DNA from: CAVZXS01 sp963779325
Lineage (GTDB): Bacteria > Bacteroidota > Bacteroidia > Chitinophagales > Chitinophagaceae
Direction of reading: 5' to 3'
Length of the DNA stretch: 64,000 bases
Assembly: GCA_963779325.1 (NCBI GenBank)
Contig: CAVZXS010000037.1
Location: 558,001 to 622,000, forward strand
The translations under genes were made by a program, and so were the position numbers. The notes beneath the pieces were generated by a model. It searched no databases. It was given only the letters and a program-made list of their open reading frames with translations, and was not told where the DNA came from. This document shows, piece after piece, positions 1 through 8,435 of this stretch; the stretch's first letter is position 1; every line of letters begins with the position of its first letter.

Positions 1-43
1 AAACCGGTAAAGACATAATACGGCCCTAAAGATACCCATAAGG

Positions 44-80
44 CATAAAAAAAGGCTGCAAAGATTTAATCTTTGCAGCC
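44..80 (-). terminator. rho-independent terminator of rpsU
   Basis: A 12-bp perfect stem (54-65 with 69-80, GGCTGCAAAGAT and its complement) closes a 3-nt loop. Read on the minus strand it is followed by seven T (53 down to 47). It lies 30 nt after the rpsU stop codon, so rpsU looks monocistronic. Confidence 0.85.
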
Positions 81-109
81 GTAAATATATTGATAGCCCC
101 TTTAGAGGC

Positions 110-307
110 TTAAGCATCAATCTTTCCGCTGGCGATATTCTGCTTATAAACAGCTTTCAGTACCTGTGCACGACGTTTGATAGAGGGCTTGGTAAAGCTC
201 TGACGCTCACGCAACTGAAGCAATGTTTTAGACTTCTCAAATTTCTTTTTGTACTTTTTGAGGGCCTTGTCTATGTTTTCGCAGTCTTTTGAATCAATAA
301 TCAGCAT
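110..307 (-). CDS. rpsU: 30S ribosomal protein bS21
   Basis: This 65-residue basic protein has the usual bS21 length and pattern: an N-terminal strand, an IDKALKKYKKKFEKS helix, then LRERQSFTKPSIKRR. It is a small-subunit protein near the 3' end of 16S rRNA. In Bacteroidota, bS21 with bS18 and bS6 is known to hold the anti-Shine-Dalgarno tail so that most mRNAs are read without SD pairing. Unlike its neighbours, this gene has a strong SD (317-324), which fixes the ATG at 307. It has its own promoter box and terminator, so it is probably a single-gene transcript with translational feedback. The identity is seen directly; the feedback is inferred from family knowledge. Confidence 0.95.
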   Translation of the reverse strand: MLIIDSKDCENIDKALKKYKKKFEKSKTLLQLRERQSFTKPSIKRRAQVLKAVYKQNIASGKIDA

Positions 308-316
308 AAATTATAT

Positions 317-324
317 ACCTCCTT
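317..324 (-). promoter_or_regulatory. strong Shine-Dalgarno of rpsU
   Basis: The minus strand reads AAGGAGGT, eight bases complementary to the usual 16S rRNA 3' tail, 9 nt before the ATG. I found no comparable SD before the other starts I checked in this window. It is a probable site of bS21 autoregulation. Confidence 0.8.
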
Positions 325-343
325 GGTATTTTTTTTAGAGCCG

Positions 344-374
344 CAAAGATAGGGGGATTGAATTAAAGTAACAA
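344..374 (-). promoter_or_regulatory. Bacteroidota-type promoter of rpsU
   Basis: The minus strand has TATCTTTG (351-344), matching the -7 consensus TANNTTTG. TTG (374-372) lies 20 nt upstream as a possible -33 element. The predicted transcript would start near 337 and give a leader of about 30 nt carrying the SD. Confidence 0.6.
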
Positions 375-525
375 GTTTCGGATTTTGAATTAAGAAAACT
401 CACCTATGCCTTACACGAACGGCTATGTAAATTTTAAAAAAGACCCGTAGATACTTTATCGGCGCTACAAAGCAGCAATTAAAATTTCGACAAGCGGGTA
501 ATTATAAATACTTCTAAATTGCAGC

Positions 526-1116
526 ATGTTTACAGGTATAATTGAATCAATAGGGATTATTAAAGAAATTACGGAAAAAGGTAAAAATCGAAGTTTTGGT
601 ATTGCTACTTCTTTAGCCACAGAATTAAAAGTAGATCAAAGTATAAGCCACAACGGTATTTGTCTTACCGTAGAAGAAATAGCAGGATCGATACACAAGG
701 TTACTGCTATAGACGAAACTTTACAAAAAACCAATGCGGGCAGTTGGAAGATTGGTGATTCTGTAAATATTGAGCGCTGCTTGAAAATAGACAGCCGGCT
801 GGACGGCCATTTGGTACAGGGGCATGTAGATACAACCGGTATTTGTAAAAAAAGAACGGAGAAAGACGGTAGCTGGGTTTTTGAGTTTGAGTTTGATAAG
901 AAATTTGCCACCCTTGTAATAGAAAAAGGGTCTGTATGTGTTAACGGCATCAGCCTGACGGCATTTAATGTAAAAAAGAAAAGATTCTCTGTGGCCATTA
1001 TACCTTTTACATTTGAGCATACCAATATGCAATATGTAAACGAAGGCGATGCTGTAAATATAGAATTTGACTTATTGGGTAAATATATTTTGAGAAAGCT
1101 ATCTTTGAAAGATTAA
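526..1116 (+). CDS. ribE: riboflavin synthase alpha chain
   Basis: The protein starts MFTGIIESIG, the classic riboflavin synthase N-terminus, and at 196 residues has the normal length. It holds two lumazine-binding beta-barrel repeats (about 1-95 and 96-190). The second contains LVIEKGSVCVNGISLT, matching GICLTV in the first. The enzyme dismutates two 6,7-dimethyl-8-ribityllumazine molecules to riboflavin in the cytoplasm. No other riboflavin gene is nearby. The acyltransferase gene starts 21 nt downstream on the same strand, so they may be co-transcribed, but I see no functional link. Confidence 0.93.
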   Translation: MFTGIIESIGIIKEITEKGKNRSFGIATSLATELKVDQSISHNGICLTVEEIAGSIHKVTAIDETLQKTNAGSWKIGDSVNIERCLKIDSRLDGHLVQGHVDTTGICKKRTEKDGSWVFEFEFDKKFATLVIEKGSVCVNGISLTAFNVKKKRFSVAIIPFTFEHTNMQYVNEGDAVNIEFDLLGKYILRKLSLKD

Positions 1117-1137
1117 TCAATTATTTTTCAATACCTG

Positions 1138-2223
1138 ATGCAACCTGCGCTTACTACCCGCCAACACTACCCTGCACTGGACGGCTTACGCGGTTTGGCT
1201 ATTTTGCTGGTAGTATTTTATCACAACTTTGGTTTTATCAATTATTTTTTCTTCGGCTGGCTGGGTGTCGATCTGTTTTTTGTATTGAGCGGCTACCTGA
1301 TCACTTCTATTTTACTGAACGACTTGGGAAATAAAAATTACCTGCGGAATTTTTATATGCGTCGGGTACTGCGCATTTTTCCGTTGTACTACATGTGCCT
1401 CATTATTTTTTTAATTATTGTACCTGCACTGAATATTAACCTGGATGTAAAATATTATACAGACAATCAGGTTTGGCTGTGGACATACTTTCAAAACTGG
1501 CTTTATATTTTTAATCCGAATGAAGTAACCAATACATTACACCATTTTTGGTCATTGGCGGTAGAAGAACAATTTTATCTTGTATGGCCAATAGCAATAC
1601 TTGTAATAAAAAAGCCAAAACGACTTATACTTCTTCTTTGTACGGTACTGGTATCAGTAATTGCACTACGATACATTGTTTGGGTATACAAGATTGAAAA
1701 CCTTGCATATTTCAACTTGTTTACATTTTCCAGAGTAGACGGTATATGCATCGGCAGTATACTGGCATTGCTGATGAAAACCAGCCCGGGTTTTATAGAA
1801 AAGTATACTACAGCCATAGTATTGTCCCTTGCAGGAGTTAATTTCCTGTTTTACTTTTTTAACAGAAATAATAACTTCACCTTTCCATACCTGGCCATAG
1901 CAGGCTATACTACTTTCGCCGTAATGCTGGCTTTACTTATTTATGAGAGTATAAAAGGAACCAATAAACCTGTCGAATTGCTCTTCAACAATCGTATAAT
2001 GAAATTTTTTGGAAAATATTCTTACGGCCTGTATGTGTACCACTGGCCGATTTATTTATTACTTAATGATTTTTTACTAAACAGGATTACGGGCAATCTC
2101 AGTTTTATTCCGCCAAGAATAGTCGCATCCCTGATCAGTACTTCAGCGGCGATAGCCTTGAGTGTAATAAGCTATAGGTATTTTGAAAGTTATTTTATTA
2201 AAAGAAAAAAAGCATTTGAATAA
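1138..2223 (+). CDS. acyltransferase 3 (OafA/YrhL-like) integral membrane protein
   Basis: The 361-residue protein opens with YPALDGLRGLAILLVVFYHN, the acyltransferase-3 signature with its conserved membrane histidine. About ten hydrophobic segments follow, with FVLSGYLIT and the basic FYMRRVLRIFPLYY stretch typical of the family. These enzymes move acetyl or other acyl groups across the inner membrane onto sugars of LPS, exopolysaccharide or lipids. It heads a plus-strand series of envelope genes (spermidine-synthase-like, methyltransferase, GT2, YfhO), which suggests a surface-glycan or lipid substrate. The exact acceptor cannot be read from sequence. Confidence 0.85.
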   Translation: MQPALTTRQHYPALDGLRGLAILLVVFYHNFGFINYFFFGWLGVDLFFVLSGYLITSILLNDLGNKNYLRNFYMRRVLRIFPLYYMCLIIFLIIVPALNINLDVKYYTDNQVWLWTYFQNWLYIFNPNEVTNTLHHFWSLAVEEQFYLVWPIAILVIKKPKRLILLLCTVLVSVIALRYIVWVYKIENLAYFNLFTFSRVDGICIGSILALLMKTSPGFIEKYTTAIVLSLAGVNFLFYFFNRNNNFTFPYLAIAGYTTFAVMLALLIYESIKGTNKPVELLFNNRIMKFFGKYSYGLYVYHWPIYLLLNDFLLNRITGNLSFIPPRIVASLISTSAAIALSVISYRYFESYFIKRKKAFE

Positions 2224-2264
2224 CACTTGATTAATCGAATTATAAATCCTTATACCTTTATTGC

Positions 2265-4646
2265 ATGATAACGGGCAATGATGCAAAAAAAAATTACATC
2301 GCTATATTTTTAATCGCTTTCTCCACGTTGGCCGCCGAAATAGTTCTTTCGCGTCTTTTTAGCGTGATTACTTATTACTACCTGGCCTTTTTCGCTCTGT
2401 CAATTGCTATGTTGGGGATGACAGCAGGAGCTGTAACAGTTTATATAAAAGAAACCTTGTTTTCAGAAATACGGATTTACAAAACACTTGCGGCTGTATC
2501 ACTACTTTATGCAATTTCTCTTCCCGTTGCAGCTATCGCTGTTTGTATTATTCCGGTAGGGGTAGACATGTCTTTACAAAAAATAATCAGTTTTATTTTT
2601 GTAACGTTCTTTTGTTCGCTTCCTTTTTATTTTTCAGGTATTATAATCAGTTCATTATTAACCAAAGTAAAACTGCATATAAACCGGATGTATGCTATTG
2701 ATCTTTTTGGCGCTGCACTTGGCTGCTTAGGTGTATTGGCAGGTCTTGAATTGCTGGACGCTGTCTCTTTTCTTTTCATTCTCAGCTTACCCGGGTTCAT
2801 TACAGCTTATCTTTTAAATTCAAAAATCAAAAAACTTAATATCATTTTACTTTTTTTAATAACGCTTACATGCGCTGTTACAAATAGTCATTACTATCAA
2901 TTTATAAGGCCATCTATTGTAAAAGGTAAAAAAGAAAAATCATCAGATTTTGTATTTGAAAAATGGAACTCACATTCAAGGGTTGTTGTGGAAAATAAAA
3001 CGGAAGGTACTCCGCAACTTTGGGGTCCAAGCCCGGCGACGCCAATCGGCCTGAAAACAGAGCAATATAAAATGTCTATTGACGGTGATGCAGGGACAGT
3101 GCTCAGGAAATTCAAAGACAGAACGGATATTGATCACCTGAAATATGATTTATCCAATTTTGCATATTACCTGCGGCCCGCGGGCAATACTTGTATAATA
3201 GGAGTTGGGGGCGGCAAAGATGTACAAGCCGCTATTTTATTTAACCAAAAGAAAATTACAGGCATTGATGTAAACCCGGTTTTTATAAAACTGCTTACTT
3301 CAAAATTCAAAGATTTTGCCGGTATCGCAGGTCGTAAGGAAGTAGTATTGGTTAATGATGAAGCGAGAAGTTTTTTATCAGCATCAAAGGAAAAATTTTC
3401 TTTAATCCAAATGTCGCTGATTGATACCTGGGCCGCTACAGGTGCAGGCGCTTTTTCCTTATCCGAAAACAGTCTTTATACCATTGAAGGCTGGCAAATA
3501 TTTCTAAACCGGCTTGACAGTAACGGGTTATTTACCGTATCAAGATGGTATAACCCGGAAAATTTAGGAGAAACAGGAAGGTTGGTAAGTCTCGCTGCCG
3601 CATCGCTTCACGAATTCGGAATACAGGATGTTGATAAGCATATCGCACTGCTGACTATAAATAACCTTGCAACAATTATAGTATGCAAAAACCCCTTTAC
3701 AAGTGCTGATATAGAAACCATAAATGCTAAGGCATCCGAATTGCAATTTAATGTTATACTAACTCCGGGAACAGCCGTGACAAATGAAACACTTAGCAAA
3801 ATAATAACATCGAAAAACAATTCATCGCTAAAAAAAATTATTCAATTTCATCCATTAAAAATTGACCCGCCTACCGACGACAATCCTTATTTTTTTAATA
3901 TGCTGCGATTGAGTAATATCAGTTTGGCTGACAGCAATCTGCAAAGAGGTGTAATGATGGGTAACTTACGGGCTACAAAAATGTTGTTGCTGTTAATTCT
4001 GTTTTTATTGATAATGGCCGTTGCCGCTGTTCTTGTACCGCTTTTTTTGAAGACGAAAGAGAAAACAGATTTCTTCCGCCGTGCTTTTTTTACACATGCA
4101 GTTTACTTCTCTCTTATAGGCGCAGGGTTTATGTTACTGGAGTTAGCGCTTGTACAGCGATTGACCGTTTTTTTAGGAAGGCCCGTTTACGCTTTAGGTA
4201 TATTGCTTTTTTCCATCATCCTCAGTACCGGTATAGGGAGCTTTGTGTCTGAAAAAGTTTTCAACCGGGCAGGTAATAAAAAAATACTCTTGCTGCCGGG
4301 TGCAACTGCATTGGTAATTTTTCTCTACAGTCGTTTTTTGCCCGTTCTAATGAGTAAGATGTTTGAGATTAATGTCCTTTATAAAGTACTAATCTCAGTC
4401 ATTATTATTTTTCCTCTCGGCATACTCCTGGGTCTCTTCTTCCCCTTGGGAATGAAACTTAGCAGTAATAACAGCTTGCCCTCTCATACACCCTGGTTTT
4501 GGGCATTGAACGGAATATTTGGTGTACTGTTCTGCGCAGTAGCGGTCTTCATTTCTATTTATGCCGGCATATCCTATAATTTTTATCTGGCCGCTGTATT
4601 TTATTTTATAATATTCTTTTTACTCAGAAAAATGATTGTCCGCTAA
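2265..4646 (+). CDS. membrane protein with internal spermidine-synthase-like domain
   Basis: This 793-residue protein has three parts. Residues about 8-225 form several membrane helices. A soluble Rossmann region at about 225-555 contains the SAM/dcSAM-type glycine loop IIGVGGGKDVQAA near residue 312 and the following acidic GIDVNP. About seven more helices end the protein (about 575-790). This layout matches the fused membrane/spermidine-synthase-like family. Whether such proteins aminopropylate polyamines is not established. LIQMSLIDTWAATGAG resembles the catalytic-loop region of spermidine synthases, but no classical aspartate pair is obvious. No other polyamine gene is close. An envelope methyl- or aminopropyltransferase is also possible. 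Confidence 0.72.
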   Translation: MITGNDAKKNYIAIFLIAFSTLAAEIVLSRLFSVITYYYLAFFALSIAMLGMTAGAVTVYIKETLFSEIRIYKTLAAVSLLYAISLPVAAIAVCIIPVGVDMSLQKIISFIFVTFFCSLPFYFSGIIISSLLTKVKLHINRMYAIDLFGAALGCLGVLAGLELLDAVSFLFILSLPGFITAYLLNSKIKKLNIILLFLITLTCAVTNSHYYQFIRPSIVKGKKEKSSDFVFEKWNSHSRVVVENKTEGTPQLWGPSPATPIGLKTEQYKMSIDGDAGTVLRKFKDRTDIDHLKYDLSNFAYYLRPAGNTCIIGVGGGKDVQAAILFNQKKITGIDVNPVFIKLLTSKFKDFAGIAGRKEVVLVNDEARSFLSASKEKFSLIQMSLIDTWAATGAGAFSLSENSLYTIEGWQIFLNRLDSNGLFTVSRWYNPENLGETGRLVSLAAASLHEFGIQDVDKHIALLTINNLATIIVCKNPFTSADIETINAKASELQFNVILTPGTAVTNETLSKIITSKNNSSLKKIIQFHPLKIDPPTDDNPYFFNMLRLSNISLADSNLQRGVMMGNLRATKMLLLLILFLLIMAVAAVLVPLFLKTKEKTDFFRRAFFTHAVYFSLIGAGFMLLELALVQRLTVFLGRPVYALGILLFSIILSTGIGSFVSEKVFNRAGNKKILLLPGATALVIFLYSRFLPVLMSKMFEINVLYKVLISVIIIFPLGILLGLFFPLGMKLSSNNSLPSHTPWFWALNGIFGVLFCAVAVFISIYAGISYNFYLAAVFYFIIFFLLRKMIVR

Positions 4647-4728
4647 CTTTCGTTCAATTATAATCACAGGAATTGATAAGTAAGTAAGAATAGCTTTATT
4701 TTACAAAAAATATTTTTTAGTCTTCCGC

Positions 4729-5505
4729 ATGGATATATCAGAACTTAACAGGGTAAACTTAACAACGCGATTAAACAGGCACCCCTGGGAGATTGCCAGG
4801 GCTTATGCCGTTAGTTTTATTTTGAAAAAAAACAGTTCTCACTCACAACATATTATTGATATAGGCAGCGGCGACATATTTGTATTGCAAATACTGGCTA
4901 AAAACAATGCGGCAGAAAAATTTTCTGCTATTGACAACGCTTATAACAATGAAATAATTCAACATTTAAAACAACAGCCCGGTACGGAGAAGATTGATTT
5001 TTATACGACACCTGATTACATAACAGAACAAAAAAAAGCAGGAGCAGTTTTATTTTTAGATGTACTTGAACATTGTGAAAATGATAAAGCAATTCTTTCA
5101 TCGGCTTTAAAACCGGCTTTGGTAAGCGATGATGCTCTATTCCTGGTAACCGTGCCGGCTTACCAATCACTTTATTCGCAGCATGATGATTTATTGAAGC
5201 ACTACCGCAGGTACAACCGCAAGGGCATTAACGCTGTATGCAGCTCACAAAATTTGACAGTAATTAAAAGCGGTTATTTCTTTTTCAGCCTGTTGCCGGC
5301 AAGGTTTTTTCAATTAATATTTGAAAAAACCGGCTTGCGCAAACCGAAGAAGTCGATTGATAACTGGAACGGAAACAAAATTGTCACCAAAATTATTTCG
5401 AGTATTTTGCGGGCAGATTTCAGAATTTGCTATGCCCTGTCCTCCATCGGCGTACATCTTCCGGGTCTGTCGTGTTATTGTATATGCAAAAAATTGCCAT
5501 CATAA
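4729..5505 (+). CDS. class I SAM-dependent methyltransferase
   Basis: The 258-residue protein has SAM motif I, IIDIGSGDIFVLQ, at about 42-54, and a motif II/post region AVLFLDVLEHCEND with the usual DVLEH. A later part (YRRYNRKGI, then a hydrophobic FFFSLLPARFFQLIF stretch) is typical of membrane-associated Methyltransf_11/12 proteins beside glycosyltransferases. Its last 22 nt overlap the start of the GT2 gene, implying translational coupling. It probably modifies the lipid-linked sugar or another intermediate made by the GT2/YfhO pair, but this is inferred from context only. Confidence 0.78.
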   Translation: MDISELNRVNLTTRLNRHPWEIARAYAVSFILKKNSSHSQHIIDIGSGDIFVLQILAKNNAAEKFSAIDNAYNNEIIQHLKQQPGTEKIDFYTTPDYITEQKKAGAVLFLDVLEHCENDKAILSSALKPALVSDDALFLVTVPAYQSLYSQHDDLLKHYRRYNRKGINAVCSSQNLTVIKSGYFFFSLLPARFFQLIFEKTGLRKPKKSIDNWNGNKIVTKIISSILRADFRICYALSSIGVHLPGLSCYCICKKLPS

Positions 5506-6206
5506 TTCCCTGCTACAATGAAGGAAAGCGTTTACAAAAAAAAGCTTTCGCTGATTTTCTCAGCACACATACCGATGCCGTATTGTTTTTTGTAAACGAC
5601 GGCAGCTCGGATAATACGTCTGAAATTCTCAATTCCGTTAAATCAGGCTCGGCTAATCAAGTCAGAATTATTACTCTTGAAAAAAACACCGGCAAGGCCA
5701 ATGCCGTACGAACAGGTTTGCTTGAATCAATTGCTGAAAATGAGTTTGCTTATGCCGGATACCTGGATGCGGATTTATCTACAAGCCCCGAAGAGTTCTT
5801 CCGGCTTTTTTCGTTAATGAAAGAAAAGAACCTCGATTATATTTTTGGATCCCGTATTAAAATGATTAATACTTCTGTAAAAAGAAGTCAATTCAGGCAC
5901 ATTGCCGGAAGACTGATTGCTACAGCCGTTGACTCAAAATTTAAGCTGGGTATTTATGATACACAATGCGGCGCCAAATGTTTTAAGAGTGAAGCCATTC
6001 GTACGGTTTGTAAAAACCCTTTTATAACCAAATGGTTTTTTGACGTAGAAATATTTTTACGCATAAAAAAAGAATTGCCTGATGCAAAAGGACTTGAAGT
6101 ACCACTGCAGCAATGGGAAGATACACCGGGTTCTAAAATCAATATCTTCAGTTTTCCTTCAGTACTTAAAGAAATAATTTTATTACGTCTTAAATACAGC
6201 AAATAA
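5484..6206 (+). CDS. family 2 glycosyltransferase, ALG5/dolichyl-phosphate glucosyltransferase-like
   Basis: I place the start at the ATG at 5484, giving MQKIAIIIPCYNEG, where the GT2 fold begins. A longer reading frame from 5427 adds 19 residues unlike the family. The 240-residue enzyme has the GT-A signature FVNDGSSDNT, the metal-binding YLDADLST, and DTQCGAKCF, typical of polyprenyl-phosphate glucosyltransferases. It should transfer a sugar from a nucleotide donor to undecaprenyl phosphate on the cytoplasmic face. It lacks the C-terminal membrane helices of DPM/CsbB proteins. It overlaps the methyltransferase by 22 nt and is followed 6 nt later by a YfhO-family gene, a pair resembling the CsbB/YfhO system of Firmicutes. 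Confidence 0.82.
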   Translation: MQKIAIIIPCYNEGKRLQKKAFADFLSTHTDAVLFFVNDGSSDNTSEILNSVKSGSANQVRIITLEKNTGKANAVRTGLLESIAENEFAYAGYLDADLSTSPEEFFRLFSLMKEKNLDYIFGSRIKMINTSVKRSQFRHIAGRLIATAVDSKFKLGIYDTQCGAKCFKSEAIRTVCKNPFITKWFFDVEIFLRIKKELPDAKGLEVPLQQWEDTPGSKINIFSFPSVLKEIILLRLKYSK

Positions 6207-6212
6207 TTACAA

Positions 6213-8435
6213 TTGATACAAACCGGGTTACATATAAGCAATGACAAGTACAGACACCCCGTATTTTATTTGGTTTTTCTTCTGCTGACTGTATTCATTG
6301 CCTACTGGCCAATCAGTTTTCATGTATTCAGCCTGAAAAATGATGCATTGAATTATTTTTTACCTGTTCGTCATCTTGTAAGTGAATCATACCATCGCAA
6401 TATACTGCCTCTGTGGACTCCTTACTTAAACCTGGGTTACCCGCTGCATGCAGACATGCAGTCGGGTGTATGGAATCCTTTTGTACAGCTCTTTTCTTTT
6501 TTCGGGCCTTATACGCTTTATACTCTCCAACTTGAAACATTACTATATATATTTCTTAGCGGAGCCGGAATGTTTTTTTTGTTGAGACATTTTAAATTAC
6601 ATCCGTACGCAAACCTGCTTGCATCAGTTTCTTTTATGTTATGCGGTTTCAACAGCGACAGTTGTCAATTTCTTAACTGGATAGCGGGTTCAGCCTTTCT
6701 TCCGTTCGTTTTTCTTTTTTATTACAGGTGCCTCGAAGAACGATCAGTAAAACAAGGAATGTATACCGGCCTTTCGCTTTTTTTTCTTTTCAGTTGTGCC
6801 TATCCTGCCGATTTTATTATTACAGCCTACCTGCTGATTGCAATGCTGATAGTATATATGGTATCTGCTTACAGAAAAAAAGAAGTTTTTATTAATAAAA
6901 AACTTCTGCTTTCACATCTTACTATTGCAATTGTTTTCATACTTCTTTCCGGGCCCGCAATTCTTTCCTACGCTGAAGGACTGCCCCTGCAGGAAAGAGG
7001 TAAGGGCGCCGATTATGAATCTGTAATGAGCAACCCGCTTCACCCGGCTCTTTTAAGTGCTTACACTACTCCCCCGGCAATTTGGAAAATGCCCGGTGTA
7101 TCTATTACCGATCCGCTGGAAAGAAACTCCTATATCGGTATTGCGGGGTTCATGCTGCTGCTTATTTCTTTCATGTTTAAATCGGTAAATAGTACAGTTA
7201 GGTTCAGTAAATGGGCGGCAGTCATTTTTCTTTTGTTCAGCTTCGGAGAAATGGGCGGCCTGAGAGTTATCAGCTATTATATTTTACCGCTGATGAACAG
7301 CTTTCGTCATCCGGCCAATGCGAAAATGTTTACCCTCTTTTTTTGTTGTTTACTGGCAGGCTTCGCATTTAATGATATAATAAATAATAAAATACCCGTT
7401 AAAATTCTCAGAAGAGGCTGGTGGGCTACTCTATTAATTATGTTTATTGTATTAGTCATTTCCTTTTTCACTCCTTTTTCTCTTTTCTCACTTTCGTCAG
7501 TTTCTTCTTTTTTTCATATGCACCCGGGTGTACCATTTATTAATCATCTTAAAACACAGTTAGACAATACAAGTTTTGCTGATTTGGTTTTACTAACCAC
7601 ATTTGTACAGGTTGTTTTTCTTTTACTTGTTTACAGATTTTTATTTAAAAAAATAAATATAAAACTCTTTTTGGCTACCGCCATTGTAAACTGCATTCTG
7701 TTTACCATCCTTTTTCAACCGTTTACAGTAATCAACAAATCCCGTGCGTCGCATGTACAAGCTATGGTAAACAAATTTTCCGTAGCCGGTTATCCTTTGC
7801 CTGATAATACACAGTCATTGGAGCAAAACAGCATTGACAATGAAAAATACATGGCCGAAATTGGTTGTATCAATCTGTACAATAAAAAAGTCGGACGATC
7901 AGATTATCGTATTACACCATCAAACCAGTTATTACAAAACGAATTTTGGTATAATGAAAGATTCAAAAAACAAATAATGAAATATCCGTTGCTTTACAAA
8001 CCGCAGTTCGTATACGACATTGACGGTTGGGAGGGTTTGAGGGATAGTACCGGTAAAAGTAAGCGGGCCTTTGTTGAATCATTAAAACAAATGCATGAAT
8101 ATTCAAATGACGACTCCACCAATATAGTCTTTACAAAGTTTGAACCAAATCGCATCGAAGGAAAAATTACTACTAATGAAGACGGAGAGTTTGTATTAAC
8201 GCAAACAAGCTATCCGCATTGGAAGCTTTACATTGATGATAAAGCAAGTTCAATAGACCTTACCAATATTGCATTCATGGGATTCAGTGTTCCTGAAGGA
8301 ACTCATACATTTTCGTTTCGATATGAGGCTGTGGATATAAGAATTGCTTTCATCATCAGCCTGTCAGTACTCGGCTTGTTGTTTGGAGCAATTATTTACA
8401 GTTGGATAAAAAATAAGATATCCTCTACTCCATAA
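6213..8435 (+). CDS. YfhO-family polytopic membrane protein (GT-C-like)
   Basis: The 740-residue protein has about 12 hydrophobic helices and a C-terminal periplasmic beta-rich domain (about 630-700; EGKITTNEDGEFVLTQTSYPHWKLYIDD), ending in a last helix. It matches the YfhO family: a luminal acidic first loop (SLKNDALNYFLPVRH), FMLCGFNSD, and the closing TQTSYPHWK segment. Members are GT-C-type transferases that use polyprenyl-phosphate sugars. No in-frame ATG lies near the start, so TTG at 6213, 6 nt after the GT2 stop, is chosen. The 3' end overlaps convergent hscA by 11 bp. The acceptor is unknown; the Gram-positive acceptor, lipoteichoic acid, does not exist here. Confidence 0.8.
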   Translation: MIQTGLHISNDKYRHPVFYLVFLLLTVFIAYWPISFHVFSLKNDALNYFLPVRHLVSESYHRNILPLWTPYLNLGYPLHADMQSGVWNPFVQLFSFFGPYTLYTLQLETLLYIFLSGAGMFFLLRHFKLHPYANLLASVSFMLCGFNSDSCQFLNWIAGSAFLPFVFLFYYRCLEERSVKQGMYTGLSLFFLFSCAYPADFIITAYLLIAMLIVYMVSAYRKKEVFINKKLLLSHLTIAIVFILLSGPAILSYAEGLPLQERGKGADYESVMSNPLHPALLSAYTTPPAIWKMPGVSITDPLERNSYIGIAGFMLLLISFMFKSVNSTVRFSKWAAVIFLLFSFGEMGGLRVISYYILPLMNSFRHPANAKMFTLFFCCLLAGFAFNDIINNKIPVKILRRGWWATLLIMFIVLVISFFTPFSLFSLSSVSSFFHMHPGVPFINHLKTQLDNTSFADLVLLTTFVQVVFLLLVYRFLFKKINIKLFLATAIVNCILFTILFQPFTVINKSRASHVQAMVNKFSVAGYPLPDNTQSLEQNSIDNEKYMAEIGCINLYNKKVGRSDYRITPSNQLLQNEFWYNERFKKQIMKYPLLYKPQFVYDIDGWEGLRDSTGKSKRAFVESLKQMHEYSNDDSTNIVFTKFEPNRIEGKITTNEDGEFVLTQTSYPHWKLYIDDKASSIDLTNIAFMGFSVPEGTHTFSFRYEAVDIRIAFIISLSVLGLLFGAIIYSWIKNKISSTP

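Noticed and set aside
5427..5483. Longer N-terminus for the GT2 gene
   Set aside because: The 19 extra residues are the complement of another frame of the methyltransferase; the fold starts at MQKIAIIIP.
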